Positions 16,174-22,876 of a DNA stretch of 32,626 nt are shown here, one piece after another. A program made the translations under genes and the position numbers. Numbering within the stretch: position 1 is the stretch's first letter; the number at the start of each line of letters is the position of its first letter. The notes under the pieces were generated by a model. The model had not been told where the DNA came from, did not search any database, and was given only the letters and a program-made list of their open reading frames with translations. The stretch comes from Chloroflexota bacterium (GTDB lineage: Bacteria; Chloroflexota; UBA11872): the NCBI GenBank assembly GCA_026707185.1, contig JAPOXI010000102.1, positions 1 through 32,626 of the forward strand, written 5' to 3'.

Positions 16174-16998
16174 ATGGCTGAAGCCGACCAGGCGCTGACG
16201 GACCCCACCCAACCCGAGGAACAGCTCGGCGGCATCATGACGCTGCGCGAGCACCTGGATGAGTTGCGCAAGCGGCTCACGGTTGCAGTGCTGGCGGTCA
16301 TTCTGGCCAGTTTCGTCGTCTGGCCGTTCAAAGACTGGGTCTTCCAGTTCGTGCAGTTGCCGCTCCCGCGTGGAGCCATCCTGCAGCAAATTGCCGTCAC
16401 GGAGACGCTGTTTACCTTCGTCAAGATCTCGTTCATCGTCGGCTTTGGTCTGGCCAGCCCGATCGTGGTGTACCAGGTGCTGGCGTTTGTCGCGCCCGGC
16501 CTGTATCCCCAGGAACGCCGCTGGCTCTACATGAGCATTCCGGCCATCACACTCGCCTTCTTTGCCGGGGTGTCCTTTGCCTGGTTCGTCGTGCTGCGCT
16601 TCACGGTCGGCTTTCTGGCCGGCTTCGCGCCCGCCACCATCAGCACGGAGTTCACGGTCGATGGCTGGGTCTCCTTCGTCTTGCGCATCCTGCTGGCCGT
16701 CGGGCTGGCGTTCGAAACGCCCTTCATAATCTTTGCCCTGGCCAAGATCGGTCTGGTGACTGCCGACAGCCTGGCCAGTCAGCGGCGCTACGCCATCGTC
16801 GCCATCGCGGTTATCTCGGCCATCATCACGCCCACGCCCGATCCATTCACCCAGGCCTCGGTTGGCATTCCGCTGTACGCCCTATACGAGGTCGGCGTCG
16901 TCCTGGCGCGCGTGGCCGCCCCTGCCGACCGACCGGACGACGACACGGAACCCGAACCCGACCCAGAAGACGAGGGCTCGGTTCCAACCACCGCCTAG
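16174..16998 (+). CDS. tatC: Sec-independent protein translocase subunit TatC
   Basis: Inner-membrane receptor for twin-arginine signal peptides. The diagnostic cytoplasmic N-terminus LREHLDELRKRL (24-35, Glu27 signal-peptide contact) leads into six predicted membrane helices (about 36-52, 80-108, 118-145, 165-190, 205-218, 226-246). The conserved FETP Glu180 region and ISAIITPTPDPFTQ near helix five are present. The C-terminal tail (from about 250) is short and very acidic. It lies 4 bases after nusB and is the last gene of the plus-strand operon. Its partner tatA/tatB is not in the window. Its stop is interlocked with that of the pseudouridine synthase on the other strand. Confidence 0.96.
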   Translation: MAEADQALTDPTQPEEQLGGIMTLREHLDELRKRLTVAVLAVILASFVVWPFKDWVFQFVQLPLPRGAILQQIAVTETLFTFVKISFIVGFGLASPIVVYQVLAFVAPGLYPQERRWLYMSIPAITLAFFAGVSFAWFVVLRFTVGFLAGFAPATISTEFTVDGWVSFVLRILLAVGLAFETPFIIFALAKIGLVTADSLASQRRYAIVAIAVISAIITPTPDPFTQASVGIPLYALYEVGVVLARVAAPADRPDDDTEPEPDPEDEGSVPTTA

Positions 16999-17939
16999 CG
17001 CGTCTCCGGCCCTGAATCCGGCGTCTCCGGCAGCGTGAGTCCCAACGCCGCTGCCGCGCGCTGAAAGTCGTCCGGCGGCTCCGCCGTGGCAACCCAGCGA
17101 CCGCCGGTGCCGTCCCCAAAATGCAACGTCCACGCGTGCAACATCATCCGTGCGCCCGACGCCGGACCGCCGTACGTCGCGTCGCCCACGATCGGGTGGC
17201 CGATCGCCGCCATGTGCACCCGGATCTGGTGTGTACGACCAGTCGTCGGGCTGGCCTCGATTAGCGAGGCGCCACTCGCCTGGACAAGCACCCGGTAGCG
17301 AGTCGCCGCCGGCCGTCCGTGCCGCACCACGGCCATCCGAGTTCGATTCGTCGGGTGCCGACCAACCGGCGCGTCAATGCACCCCCGCGGCGGCTTGGGC
17401 ACGCCCTTCGCGATCAGCAAGTAGCGCTTGCGCACCTCCCGGCGCTCGAAGGCCTGCCCCAGGTGCGCGTACATTGCCGGCGTGCGTGCAATCAGCACTA
17501 CCCCGGACGTGTCCTTGTCCAGCCGGTGCACGATCCCCGGACGCCGTGGGTGACCCACGCCGGATAGCTCCGGGTAATGCGCCAGCAGCCGGTGCGCCAG
17601 CGTCCCGCGGTCAGCGCCGGCTCCCGGATGCATCACCATCCCCGCCGGCTTGTCCACCGCAACCAATCCCTCGGTCGTCAGCCGCTGGGCCAGCGGCCCC
17701 GGCTCCGGCGCAAGCTCCTCCGCCACCCTCGGCAACGCGCCGCGCACGATGTCGCCTGGCTGCAATCGGCGAGCCGGCGCAACCGCTCGTCCATTCAGCG
17801 TCACCAGTTCGTCCCGGATCAGCCGCGCCGCCCGCGTTCGCGAGACGTCCTCCAGCGACTCCGCCACGAACGCATCCAGCCGCACACGCTGCGCCGCACC
17901 CGAATACGTCAGCTCAAACCGCGCCCTCCGTTTGGACAT
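16995..17939 (-). CDS. rluD: RluA/RluD-family pseudouridine synthase with N-terminal S4 domain
   Basis: Converts uridines to pseudouridine in rRNA; the closest named activity is RluD on 23S rRNA helix 69. The S4 RNA-binding domain (about 18-70) contains RLDAFVAESLEDVSRTRAARLI. The catalytic domain has GIVHRLDKDTSGVVLIART with Asp141 as nucleophile, followed by RKRYLLIAKG and the family motif GRTHQIRVHMAAIGHPIVGD. At 314 aa it is complete. In many bacteria lspA precedes it; no signal peptidase II gene is here. Family is certain, but the exact uridine target is inferred, so the gene symbol is tentative. Confidence 0.9.
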   Translation of the reverse strand: MSKRRARFELTYSGAAQRVRLDAFVAESLEDVSRTRAARLIRDELVTLNGRAVAPARRLQPGDIVRGALPRVAEELAPEPGPLAQRLTTEGLVAVDKPAGMVMHPGAGADRGTLAHRLLAHYPELSGVGHPRRPGIVHRLDKDTSGVVLIARTPAMYAHLGQAFERREVRKRYLLIAKGVPKPPRGCIDAPVGRHPTNRTRMAVVRHGRPAATRYRVLVQASGASLIEASPTTGRTHQIRVHMAAIGHPIVGDATYGGPASGARMMLHAWTLHFGDGTGGRWVATAEPPDDFQRAAAALGLTLPETPDSGPETR

Positions 17940-17970
17940 CGGGATGCGGGTCTACCTGGCGAAGCGCGTA

Positions 17971-18036
17971 CTCATCCCTCGCCCTGTCGGAGAGGGTTGG
18001 AGCCTGTCCCGAACTCGATCCGGGGGTGAGAGTCGT
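17971..18036 (+). repeat. Interspersed hairpin repeat, copy 1
   Basis: CCCTCGCC and GGAGAGGG form an eight-pair stem with one mismatch around a short loop (17976-17997), followed about 30 bases later by GGGTGAGAGTCGT. A second copy, with the same stem family and an identical GGGTGAGAGTCGT tail, lies at 19123-19168. Copy 1 carries about 20 extra bases between hairpin and tail, containing CCCGAACTCGATCCGGGG, itself able to pair. It sits between two minus-strand genes. Similar CCCTCTCCC...GGGAGAGGG...GGGTGAG elements are common intergenic repeats in many bacteria. Confidence 0.7.
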
Positions 18037-18075
18037 TTGGCCATGTCTGTCACCGGAAACGCGGCCTTTGCCGCG

Positions 18076-18975
18076 CTACCCATCATTCTCCGCCCGCGAT
18101 CGCACCTCGATTTCCCCAATCGATACGTAACCCTCATGCCCGCCGTGCGCCAGCAGCCGCAGCAACACGTAGCGCGTGACCTCGGTTGGAATCTCGATCC
18201 TCACGCTCGGCGCGGCATCGAGTTCGGCCTGGCGAATAAACTTCAGGCCGCTGGGGTCTTCCCGTGGATCGACTTCACGCGACGTGAAGACTTGCAGCCG
18301 CCGCACGTAGCTTGCCGGCGGCTCGCTCGGGTGATTCAGGATGTCGATTGTCGCGATCGGTGTCCGAAGATTCATCTTCAGCACCACGTCCTGGGGAAAC
18401 ACCACGGTGGCTGACCGCCAGGCGGGAAAGTCCGTTTCCACCAGGCCGTCCACCAGCGCCTCGGCGCCGTGCCCCTCCTGCGATCCGGCCGGCGCGTGCG
18501 CTTGCCCTCCAACCGCTGAAGCCGAAACCAGCGCCCCTCGGCTGCGGTCGGCGCCGTCGAACAGCAGTCGCATCTTCACGGCCAGGTCGCCCCGCAGGTC
18601 GCTCCCGTTGGACACGATGAACAGCTGCACGGCCATCAACAGCGAAAGCGTCAGCACGATGCCCACCGGCAGCCAGTTCCAGGAAAACACGTGGCGACGC
18701 AGTGCCGTGCGGTCCAGTTCCTCCCGTCGTTCCAGCTGCCCCTGGCAGACATCGCACACATATCCCCAGTCCGTGTCGTTCAGCGCCTCGTCGCAGAACA
18801 TCCGCGCGCAATGGTCGCAGCGCTGTGAGGCCACCCTGGTCGGATACACGGTGCAGCGGTACAGCGCCAGTTCGCGCGCGCTTTCGGCAAAAATGCGCCG
18901 GCTCGGCGGACGCTTCCCCGATTCGCCGACTCGTATCGCTGGACCCATCCGCCGCCGTTTCCCTGCGCGTGTCAC
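18076..18975 (-). CDS. Zinc-finger / single-membrane-span protein with discoidin-like outer domain, function unknown
   Basis: The N-terminal part holds a B-box-like zinc finger: YRCTVYPTRVASQRC, then DHCARMFCDEAL and YVCDVC, giving several Cys in CxxC spacing (about residues 41-78). One hydrophobic helix follows (WLPVGIVLTLSLLMAVQLFIV, about 100-122). The rest, predicted outside the membrane, resembles a galactose-binding/F5-8 type C fold: a region with FPAWRSATVVFPQDVVLKM, then TIDILNHPSEPPASYVRRL, and closing TRYVLLRLLAHG and GYVSIGEIEVRS. The start is GTG at 18975; an ATG ten codons in (MGPAIRV) is equally possible. It is flanked on both sides by the same hairpin repeat. The domains are read by eye, and I do not know its function. 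Confidence 0.75.
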   Translation of the reverse strand: MTRAGKRRRMGPAIRVGESGKRPPSRRIFAESARELALYRCTVYPTRVASQRCDHCARMFCDEALNDTDWGYVCDVCQGQLERREELDRTALRRHVFSWNWLPVGIVLTLSLLMAVQLFIVSNGSDLRGDLAVKMRLLFDGADRSRGALVSASAVGGQAHAPAGSQEGHGAEALVDGLVETDFPAWRSATVVFPQDVVLKMNLRTPIATIDILNHPSEPPASYVRRLQVFTSREVDPREDPSGLKFIRQAELDAAPSVRIEIPTEVTRYVLLRLLAHGGHEGYVSIGEIEVRSRAENDG

Positions 18976-19122
18976 GGAGTCCAGGACCCGGCATCCCGGC
19001 GGTGCGAGTGTGCCCCGCGCCGCAAAGCGCAGTCTGTGCTCAATATACTCGGGTCAACCAACTCGCCGCCGCGAACGCCTACGTTGTCGGTCGCTCAGGC
19101 TGTGTCCCGTTGCACCAGTGGC

Positions 19123-19168
19123 CTCTCGTCCCCCTCTCCCTGTGGGAGAAGGATGGGGTGAGAGTCGT
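19123..19168 (+). repeat. Interspersed hairpin repeat, copy 2
   Basis: CCCTCTCCC, loop TGT, GGGAGAAGG gives a near-perfect stem (19132-19150), followed directly by ATGGGGTGAGAGTCGTCCGG. The stem and GGGTGAGAGTCGT tail match copy 1 at 17971-18036 in the same orientation. It lies in the 262-base gap between the discoidin-like gene (minus) and lepB (plus), about 70 bases before lepB. The same gap holds an AT-rich TATACT at 19044-19049 without a matching -35 box. Confidence 0.7.
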
Positions 19169-19237
19169 CCGGGCACCCAGCCACGAGTGACCCGCGCGCA
19201 ATAGTTCGGTCGCGCCGGCGAACTCCGTCGAGGCTCC

Positions 19238-19828
19238 ATGTTCAGGCGCAACAGCAACATCCTCCTCGAGATTGCCGAAACAGTCCTCCTGGCCGCCCTC
19301 ATCTTTTTCGGGACCCGCCTGCTTGTGCAGAACTTTCTGGTCGAGGGCCCCAGCATGTCCCCAAACCTGGCGGACTCCGAGTTTCTCCTCGTCAACAAGC
19401 TTTCGTACCTAACCGAGGATCCACAGCGTGGCGACGTAATCGTCTTTCGTTCCCCCAGGAGTCCGGACGAGGACCTGGTCAAGCGCGTGATCGGACTACC
19501 CAACGATGAAGTCGAGATTCGCGGCGGACAGGTCTACGTCAACGGCCACGTGGTCGACGAATCGAGCTATTTCCAGGGGTCGATCGGGCGCGACACCTCG
19601 CCCAGGCGCGTCCCCGAGGACTCCTACTTCGTCATGGGCGATAACCGCCTCCAGAGCCGCGACTCCAGGGACATCGGGACAGTCCCCCGCGCCTCCATCG
19701 TCGGGCAGGTCTGGCTGGTCTACTGGCCCCCCGGCAAACTAGGGTTCCTGCCCGAAGCCACGCCCGCCCTGGTCCCCGTGCCCCAGCGCGCCCCCGACCT
19801 CCCGCCGGCCGGGACCGCGGGCCGCTAG
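19238..19828 (+). CDS. lepB: Signal peptidase I
   Basis: Cleaves signal peptides from secreted proteins at the outer face of the membrane. One N-terminal membrane helix (about 12-33) precedes the catalytic box VEGPSMSPNL with the nucleophile Ser39. The general base Lys82 lies in DLVKRVIGLPND, and box E, MGDNRLQSRDSR, follows. The length of 196 aa is typical of the Gram-positive-like short form. It is preceded by an isolated intergenic gap and ends with a stop interlocked with that of the HIT gene on the opposite strand. Confidence 0.96.
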   Translation: MFRRNSNILLEIAETVLLAALIFFGTRLLVQNFLVEGPSMSPNLADSEFLLVNKLSYLTEDPQRGDVIVFRSPRSPDEDLVKRVIGLPNDEVEIRGGQVYVNGHVVDESSYFQGSIGRDTSPRRVPEDSYFVMGDNRLQSRDSRDIGTVPRASIVGQVWLVYWPPGKLGFLPEATPALVPVPQRAPDLPPAGTAGR

Positions 19829-20316
19829 TCCGGCCAGGCCTCCACGAGACGCCGCTTCGTCTGGTCCAGCGTCTCCGGCATCACCTTCACGTCCCCCGTC
19901 ACCGGCATGAAGTTCGTGTCGCCCGCCCAGCGCGGCACCACGTGGAAGTGCACGTGGCTCGGAATCCCCGCGCCCGCCGCCGATCCCAGGTTCATCCCCA
20001 CGTTGTAGCCGTCGGGCGCAAAGGCCGCCTGCAACGCCACCCGCGCCTGCACCACCAGCGACATCAGGTCGCTCGCCTCGTCCGGCTGTAGCTCGTCCAG
20101 GTCCGCTACGTGCCGGTACGGCAGCACCAGCACGTGCCCGTTGTTATACGGATACAGATTCAGCGTCACGTACCCCAGCCGCCCCGCATGCACCAGCAAC
20201 TCCGGCAGCTCTCGTGCCTCCGCCACCGGCACGCAAAACGGACACCGCCCATCGTCGCGGTGCTCCCCCCGCACATAGGCCATCCGCCATGGACTCCACA
20301 ACCGCTGCGACGGCAC
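19825..20316 (-). CDS. HIT-domain nucleotide hydrolase/phosphorylase
   Basis: Histidine-triad protein of the branch related to Ap4A phosphorylase/hydrolases, acting on dinucleoside polyphosphates or AMP conjugates. The triad is HVHFHVVPRW (His121, His123, His125). An N-terminal LWSPWRMAYV is typical of this group, and CPFC (25-28) suggests a zinc site together with a later His. I choose the GTG at 20316: GGAG lies six bases upstream and the protein then starts as homologues do. An open frame extends 60 codons further upstream but without conserved content. The product is 163 aa. The substrate cannot be told from sequence. Confidence 0.9.
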   Translation of the reverse strand: MPSQRLWSPWRMAYVRGEHRDDGRCPFCVPVAEARELPELLVHAGRLGYVTLNLYPYNNGHVLVLPYRHVADLDELQPDEASDLMSLVVQARVALQAAFAPDGYNVGMNLGSAAGAGIPSHVHFHVVPRWAGDTNFMPVTGDVKVMPETLDQTKRRLVEAWPD

Positions 20317-20428
20317 CAATCGCTCCGGCCATGCCGGCGGCCAAATGACCGCCCCAATTGATGGCCGTGATCTTACCGGCGGGACACGTCGGAGCTGTTC
20401 AGCACAATCGCCGCAGACGTGGTGGGAG

Positions 20429-20620
20429 TCAGCCGCCCGTTCCCGGCCCGGCCAGCCGATCAACGGCAATGAGAATCCCTGTCGCGGCCGAGACAAGCAG
20501 CAACATCCAGGCCGCCAGGGCGAACTTAAGGTTGGCCAAGTCAGCCTTCGTGGCGTAGTGCCGGAGACTTCGGTCCAATTCCTCGCGCAACTCGGCGCGA
20601 GTGAGCGGATCCACCGTCAT
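20429..20620 (-). CDS. Small single-span membrane protein with amphipathic N-terminal helix
   Basis: A 63-residue product: a charged, probably helical N-terminus (RAELREELDRSLRHYATKADLANLK), then one hydrophobic segment (about 33-54, ALAAWMLLLVSAATGILIAV). The ATKADLANL motif recurs in small proteins of the DUF1640/CCDC90-like type in bacteria, sometimes beside toxin-antitoxin genes. A strong AGAGGA lies six bases before the ATG, supporting real translation. It is divergent from the aminotransferase gene. Function unknown; the open frame plus ribosome site plus recognisable motif make it more than a chance frame. Confidence 0.6.
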   Translation of the reverse strand: MTVDPLTRAELREELDRSLRHYATKADLANLKFALAAWMLLLVSAATGILIAVDRLAGPGTGG

Positions 20621-20842
20621 GGATTCCTCTCTGCGCTCGGGATTCTGCTCCCCGCAGTCGAGGCGACGGCGGGCCAGTGCGTCAGCTTCCTGTCCGCCCG
20701 GATCAATTGTATATCGCGCCGCCTGATGTCCACTGACTGAAACATGAAATGAAAGTCGCGGCGCCTTGGAAGGACGACCCCTAAGTGGCTGTGCCTGCCA
20801 CTGCAGGAGAACCGCTGCGCACGGTTGCTACGATTCGCTTCC
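20621..20842. other. Divergent intergenic region with a low-GC patch
   Basis: This 222-base gap separates the minus-strand small membrane protein and the plus-strand aminotransferase. It includes an unusually AT-rich stretch at about 20700-20757 (ATCAATTGTATATCG and AACATGAAATGAAAG), where promoters for one or both genes probably lie. TACAAT on the minus strand (around 20706-20711) is a possible -10, but I find no convincing -35 at the right distance, so no promoter is called. Confidence 0.4.
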
Positions 20843-22054
20843 ATGAGCCTCGAAGCCCACTACAGCCCCGTCGCCCAGGCGATGGAACAGAACCCGCTGC
20901 GGCCCAGTTGGACCATGCAGCGCCCCGGCCTGATCAGCCTCGCCTACGGCTTCCCCGATTCGGCCAGCTTTCCGTACGACGAGCTGGCCGAGACAACCGC
21001 CGCCCTCATGGCCGACCACAACGCCGAGGCCCTCCAGTACGGCCCCGTCTCCGGCCCCGAACCCCTGCGCAGCTTTCTGGCCGACTGGGTCAGCGCCACC
21101 GAGGGCCTGGACGTTGGCCCCGACAACATCATGATCACCAGCGGCGCCTCCCAGGGCATCGCACTGGCGGCGCGGCTGCTCGTGCCGCCCGGCGGGACCG
21201 TGATCGTCGAGTCGCCCACCTTCATCGGCGCCCTCTGGTTCTTCCGCGGACTTGGAATCAACATCGTTGGAGTCGACACCGACCACCTGGGCATCGTCCC
21301 ATCCGCGCTGCGGGACACGATTACCAGTCAGCGCCAGGCCGGCGCCCACGTCTCGCTCGTCTACACCATGCCCACCGTCCACAACCCCGTCGGCTTCAAC
21401 GCGCCCGTCGAACGCCGACGCCAGCTTGCGGAAGTCGGTGAGGAACTGGACCTGGTCTTCCTGGAAGACGACGCCTACGGCGACCTGATCTTCGACGGCG
21501 AACGCCCGCCGGCCCTTTACGCCATCGCCGGCCGCGAGCGCGTCATCAAGCTGGGCACCCTCTCCAAGCTCGTCGCCGGCGGCATGCGCCTGGGCTGGGC
21601 CGTGGCCGAGCCTGACGACATCTCGCGCATGTGCGGCCTCAAGGCCGACAGCGCCACCAGCCCCTTCGCCGCCTGGGTCACCGGCGCCTACCTGCAGAGT
21701 GGCGCACTGGCCAGGCGCCTGCCCAGCCTGCTGGACCTCTACCGCAAGCGTCGCGACGCCATGCTTGAGGAGTTGGCGCCGCTTCGTGACCTCGGCTGCG
21801 ACTGGATCACACCCGTCGGCGGCTTCTTCATCTGGCTGGAGCTACCCGAAGGCGCCGACAGCGAGGCCATCCGCGAACGCGCCGAAGAGAACGGCGTGAC
21901 CTACCTGGCCGGCCACCACTGCTTCGCCCACGACCGGAACCGCCGCTGCATCCGCCTCGCCTACAGCTACATCCCCGAAGACCAGCTCCGCGAAGGCACC
22001 CGCCGCCTCGTCCACACCCTCCAGGCCGAACTTACGGCAGCCGCCCCAAGCTAG
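20843..22054 (+). CDS. PLP-dependent aminotransferase, class I/II (2-aminoadipate/MocR-type)
   Basis: Fold-type I aminotransferase of the group that includes 2-aminoadipate transaminase (LysN) and the catalytic part of MocR regulators. ITSGASQGIALAARLLVPPG is the cofactor phosphate loop, PTVHNPVGF the substrate/cofactor Asn segment, EDDAYGDLIF the pyridine-contact Asp region, and Lys242 in GTLSKLVAGGMRLGW the Schiff-base lysine. GGFFIWLELP near the C-terminus is conserved. I start at ATG 20843 (MSLEAHYSPVAQAM); a TTG six codons earlier is less likely. There is no N-terminal GntR domain, so it is an enzyme and not a regulator. The substrate is not determined by the sequence. Confidence 0.9.
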   Translation: MSLEAHYSPVAQAMEQNPLRPSWTMQRPGLISLAYGFPDSASFPYDELAETTAALMADHNAEALQYGPVSGPEPLRSFLADWVSATEGLDVGPDNIMITSGASQGIALAARLLVPPGGTVIVESPTFIGALWFFRGLGINIVGVDTDHLGIVPSALRDTITSQRQAGAHVSLVYTMPTVHNPVGFNAPVERRRQLAEVGEELDLVFLEDDAYGDLIFDGERPPALYAIAGRERVIKLGTLSKLVAGGMRLGWAVAEPDDISRMCGLKADSATSPFAAWVTGAYLQSGALARRLPSLLDLYRKRRDAMLEELAPLRDLGCDWITPVGGFFIWLELPEGADSEAIRERAEENGVTYLAGHHCFAHDRNRRCIRLAYSYIPEDQLREGTRRLVHTLQAELTAAAPS

Positions 22055-22101
22055 CGTCCATTCCTGGGGCGTCGTCCACGGTCGGTGCCTCGCTGCATCC
22101 C

Positions 22102-22434
22102 CTACGCCTCGTCAACGCTGTACCTGGCCGCCCGCTCCCGAAACGCCAGCACCGCCTCCGGCAAGTCAAGCCGGATTTCCCCGGCCCGCCGCATCGCCTG
22201 CGCCATGTCATAGGCCGCCTGCAACTGATACCACGTGCTGGCGCCGCCCCCGAAGGCTTGGTCGAGGCGAATTGCCATCTCCGGCGAAATCCCTGCCCGC
22301 CCGTTCACCAGCGCCGACAGTTGCTTCCGGCTCACGCCCAGCACGCGCGCACCGTCAGTCACGCTCAGGCCCAGCGGTTCCAGGCAGTCATAGCGGACAG
22401 ACGCCCCCGGATGGGGCGGGCTGTGCATAGGCAT
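22102..22434 (-). CDS. higA: HigA-family antitoxin (XRE-type DNA-binding protein)
   Basis: Antitoxin and likely autorepressor of the module. The helix-turn-helix spans about residues 22-65: [37 protein letters not shown], with [17 protein letters not shown] before it as in most HigA proteins, and [20 protein letters not shown] after it. The C-terminal extension (to 110 aa) carries a helical tail. AGAAGGAGAT lies about five bases before the ATG, so it is well translated. It follows higB by 25 bases, giving the toxin-first order of HigBA systems. Confidence 0.93.
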   Translation of the reverse strand: MPMHSPPHPGASVRYDCLEPLGLSVTDGARVLGVSRKQLSALVNGRAGISPEMAIRLDQAFGGGASTWYQLQAAYDMAQAMRRAGEIRLDLPEAVLAFRERAARYSVDEA

Positions 22435-22459
22435 CGCAATCTCCTTCTAGTCAGGGACG

Positions 22460-22738
22460 CTAGTGGTAGTCCACCAGGTCCACTTCCCGAATGTTTCCCG
22501 CCTCGAAGCGAAATACGATGCGCCAGTTCCCCGACACGCTGACGGCCCAGAATCCGACCAGGTTGCCTCGCAGCGGGTGCAGACGGAAGCCTGGCAGATT
22601 CATGCTGGCCGGCTCCGTCGCCACGTCCAGCCGCGCCAGGATCCGCTCGATCTTGCCAACGCGTCGTGACGGGAGAAGCCGCCCGTCACCCCTCTCGTAG
22701 AGCCGCCGCAGCCCTTGGTGCCGGAACCGCACAATCAT
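22460..22738 (-). CDS. higB: HigB-family toxin (RelE-like, ribosome-dependent mRNA interferase)
   Basis: A 92-residue RelE/HigB-type toxin that would cleave mRNA on the ribosome. Features match the family: MIVRFRHQGLRRLYERGD at the start, KIERILARLDVA, MNLPGFRLHPLRGNLVGFWAVSVSGNWRIVFRF in the centre, and VDLVDYH at the end (conserved Asp-Tyr-His). The expected basic residues and the terminal His are intact. The start ATG is 7 bases downstream of a probable -10 box, suggesting a leaderless or very short-leader transcript. The pair is probably a functional, self-regulated module. Confidence 0.94.
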   Translation of the reverse strand: MIVRFRHQGLRRLYERGDGRLLPSRRVGKIERILARLDVATEPASMNLPGFRLHPLRGNLVGFWAVSVSGNWRIVFRFEAGNIREVDLVDYH

Positions 22739-22744
22739 CCCCGG

Positions 22745-22773
22745 ATTGCAACCCGATACGTATCAGGTTTCAA
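22745..22773 (-). promoter_or_regulatory. higBA promoter with overlapping palindromic operator
   Basis: A 28-base inverted repeat at 22746-22773 centres on the perfect palindrome GATACGTATC, with only two mismatched pairs out of fourteen. Read on the minus strand, TTGAAA (22768-22773) and TGCAAT (22745-22750) lie 17 bases apart, so the palindrome fills the space between a -35 and a -10 box. The -10 ends 7 bases before the higB start. A HigA dimer bound here would block RNA polymerase, matching the known autorepression of HigBA operons. Confidence 0.65.
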
Positions 22774-22876
22774 CCCCGGGCCAGCTCGCCAGGCCATCGC
22801 GCTCGTTGAGCTACCTGGTAACCGCTATCCGTCGAATCCCGGGCACCCCTGGCCCGCGCGGTCCAATCTTTGGCCC

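Noticed and set aside
17150..18130. 326-residue plus-strand frame opposite the pseudouridine synthase
   Set aside because: Pro/Ala/Ser-rich composition with no domain; the minus strand carries a complete RluA-family enzyme.
22849..22864. Palindrome TGGCCCGCGCGGTCCA after the LivK-like gene
   Set aside because: One mismatch, no loop and no T-run; not convincing as a terminator or binding site.
22774..22876. tRNA-like words (GTCGAATCCCGGG, and TAGCTCAACGAGC on the minus strand)
   Set aside because: The T-arm and acceptor stems do not pair and no anticodon arm can be folded, so no tRNA is supported.
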